From NCBI GenBank assembly GCA_030681475.1, contig JAUXWT010000011.1, positions 124,001 through 188,000 of the forward strand: 64,000 bases of DNA. The letters are read 5' to 3'. Positions 63,310 through 64,000 of this stretch are shown here, in pieces. The translations under genes were made by a program, and so were the position numbers. Position 1 is the first letter of the stretch. Every line of letters starts with the position of its first letter. A model generated the notes under the pieces. The model searched no databases and was not told the DNA's origin. It saw only the letters and a list, made by a program, of their open reading frames with translations. This stretch comes from Bacteroidales bacterium (GTDB lineage: Bacteria > Bacteroidota > Bacteroidia > Bacteroidales > FEN-979).

Positions 63310-63555
63310 ATGAATACAAAACTCACATTAAAGCTCAAAAAGGATGTTATTGATCAGGCCAAAAAATATGCCTCAGATCATGATACAAGTTTGTCGCGGA
63401 TCATTGAAAATTACCTGGCCGCTATAACAGCCGAATCAAAAGAGACGGAGGAAATATCGCCACTGGTCAAGTCAATTACTGGTGTTATTGACATTCCATC
63501 AGATTTCAATCACAAAGAGAGTTTTCATAAACAGCTTAATGAAAAGTACTTATGA
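63310..63555 (+). CDS. Antitoxin, DUF6364/ribbon-helix-helix-like
   Basis: 81 residues. The N-terminal ~40 residues (TKLTLKLKKDVIDQAKKYAS, then DTSLSRIIENYL) are a short strand plus two helices as in ribbon-helix-helix antitoxins. The C-terminal half is acidic and probably wraps the toxin. It overlaps the toxin by 4 bases (ATGA). Autoregulation through the palindrome at its promoter is expected. Confidence 0.85.
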   Translation: MNTKLTLKLKKDVIDQAKKYASDHDTSLSRIIENYLAAITAESKETEEISPLVKSITGVIDIPSDFNHKESFHKQLNEKYL

Positions 63556-63962
63556 AACATAAAGTCTTTGTAGATACAGATATTATTTATGATTTGCTGG
63601 CAAAACGGGAACCTCATTACCATGCGGCTGCCAAACTATTTACACTATCTGACGGAGGGAAAATTCAAATTTTAATCTCGGCCTTAACAATAGCCAATAT
63701 TCATTACTTAATCTCAAAGCAGCTTTCCTCAAATGAGGCAAAAAAGATTATTAGGAAATTCAGACTTATGGTACACATAGTGCCATTAAATGAGAAAATT
63801 ATTGATCTCGCCCTGAATTCTGATTTCAAAGACTTTGAGGATGCAATTCAATATTATTGTGCTTTGGAAAACAACATTGAATTACTGTTAACCCGCAATT
63901 TAAGAGATTATAAAAATGCCCAAATTGCCGTTATGACGGCTCAGGATTTTATCAATTTGTAA
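63552..63962 (+). CDS. PIN-domain toxin (VapC-like ribonuclease)
   Basis: 136 residues, normal for VapC. Acidic residues are present: Asp8 and Asp10 in FVDTDIIYDLL, Glu in SSNEAKK and Asp in DFKDFEDAIQY, with LLTRNLRDYKNAQI near the end. Such proteins cleave RNA with Mg. It is complete and is followed by only 38 bases before the window ends. Confidence 0.9.
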   Translation: MKHKVFVDTDIIYDLLAKREPHYHAAAKLFTLSDGGKIQILISALTIANIHYLISKQLSSNEAKKIIRKFRLMVHIVPLNEKIIDLALNSDFKDFEDAIQYYCALENNIELLLTRNLRDYKNAQIAVMTAQDFINL

Positions 63963-64000
63963 TTTTTTCAGCGGCTTCAGATAAACCTCCTGTTGGCAAG

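Noticed and set aside
1-64000. tRNA, rRNA, riboswitch or phage genes
   Set aside because: No cloverleaf, rRNA segment, conserved riboswitch core or phage structural gene was recognised by eye; a covariance-model scan was not possible.

Overview
The window is about 64 kb of chromosome from a member of the Bacteroidota, most likely an uncultured Bacteroidales/Marinilabiliales-like lineage. The evidence is a 2,415-residue SprA (type IX secretion outer-membrane translocon), proteins with type IX C-terminal sorting domains, a MurF-alanine racemase fusion typical of the phylum, a futalosine-route menaquinone gene (mqnC), a plug/barrel outer-membrane receptor, and many promoters matching the Bacteroidota -7 element TAnnTTTG. 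No rRNA, tRNA, CRISPR array, prophage or complete insertion sequence was seen.

Layout. 1-4,300: truncated class III adenylate cyclase with TPRs, a small membrane protein, two tandem-domain universal stress proteins. 4,380-11,100: a small secreted protein with a decayed second copy, and a leftward run of C69 dipeptidase, coiled-coil membrane protein, phosphofructokinase, PAS histidine kinase and LuxR-type response regulator. 11,400-16,000: two outer-membrane proteins, Kdo transferase (waaA), GT39-type glycosyltransferase. 16,000-19,600: fumC, ArsC-like protein, prfB (with its programmed frameshift) and recX, leftward. 19,700-25,600: a GH38-like protein lacking its catalytic barrel and two thioredoxin-fold envelope proteins. 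25,600-34,400: ruvA-sprA-gcvH-vanZ. 34,300-40,300: uvrC and three glycosyltransferases, leftward. 40,300-45,100: a TonB-type receptor in a patch of gene relics, plus an NTF2-like/class D beta-lactamase fusion. 45,100-54,500: secreted rhodanese protein, TPR protein, threonine aldolase, thiL, SDR-like protein, FISUMP-domain secreted protein, DEAD-box-like helicase, mqnC. 54,500-63,050: pepA, pdxA, murF-alr and a second glycosyltransferase cluster. 63,300-63,962: a PIN-domain toxin-antitoxin module.

Two themes stand out. First, at least ten families of short simple repeats fill the intergenic spaces, and several have entered coding sequence in frame: TCACGCG-type repeats code for RVTRHTS peptides in pepA and murF-alr, a GC-rich hairpin codes for PSPSGEG in murF, and a GCGAAATGGTGA-type tract supplies the C-terminus and stop of the beta-lactamase-like gene. 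Second, several genes look internally deleted while keeping both ends (GH38-like, VOC/PhnB-like, YoaP-like), beside other fragments (DUF4143 ATPase, an orphan type IX sorting domain, a decayed duplicate of the 4,540 gene).

Functionally the window is mainly envelope biogenesis (peptidoglycan, Kdo-lipid A, polyprenyl-type glycosylation, type IX secretion), DNA repair (ruvA, uvrC, recX), cofactor synthesis (thiL, pdxA, mqnC) and central metabolism (pfkA, fumC, gcvH). All family calls come from reading the sequence; no database search was run.
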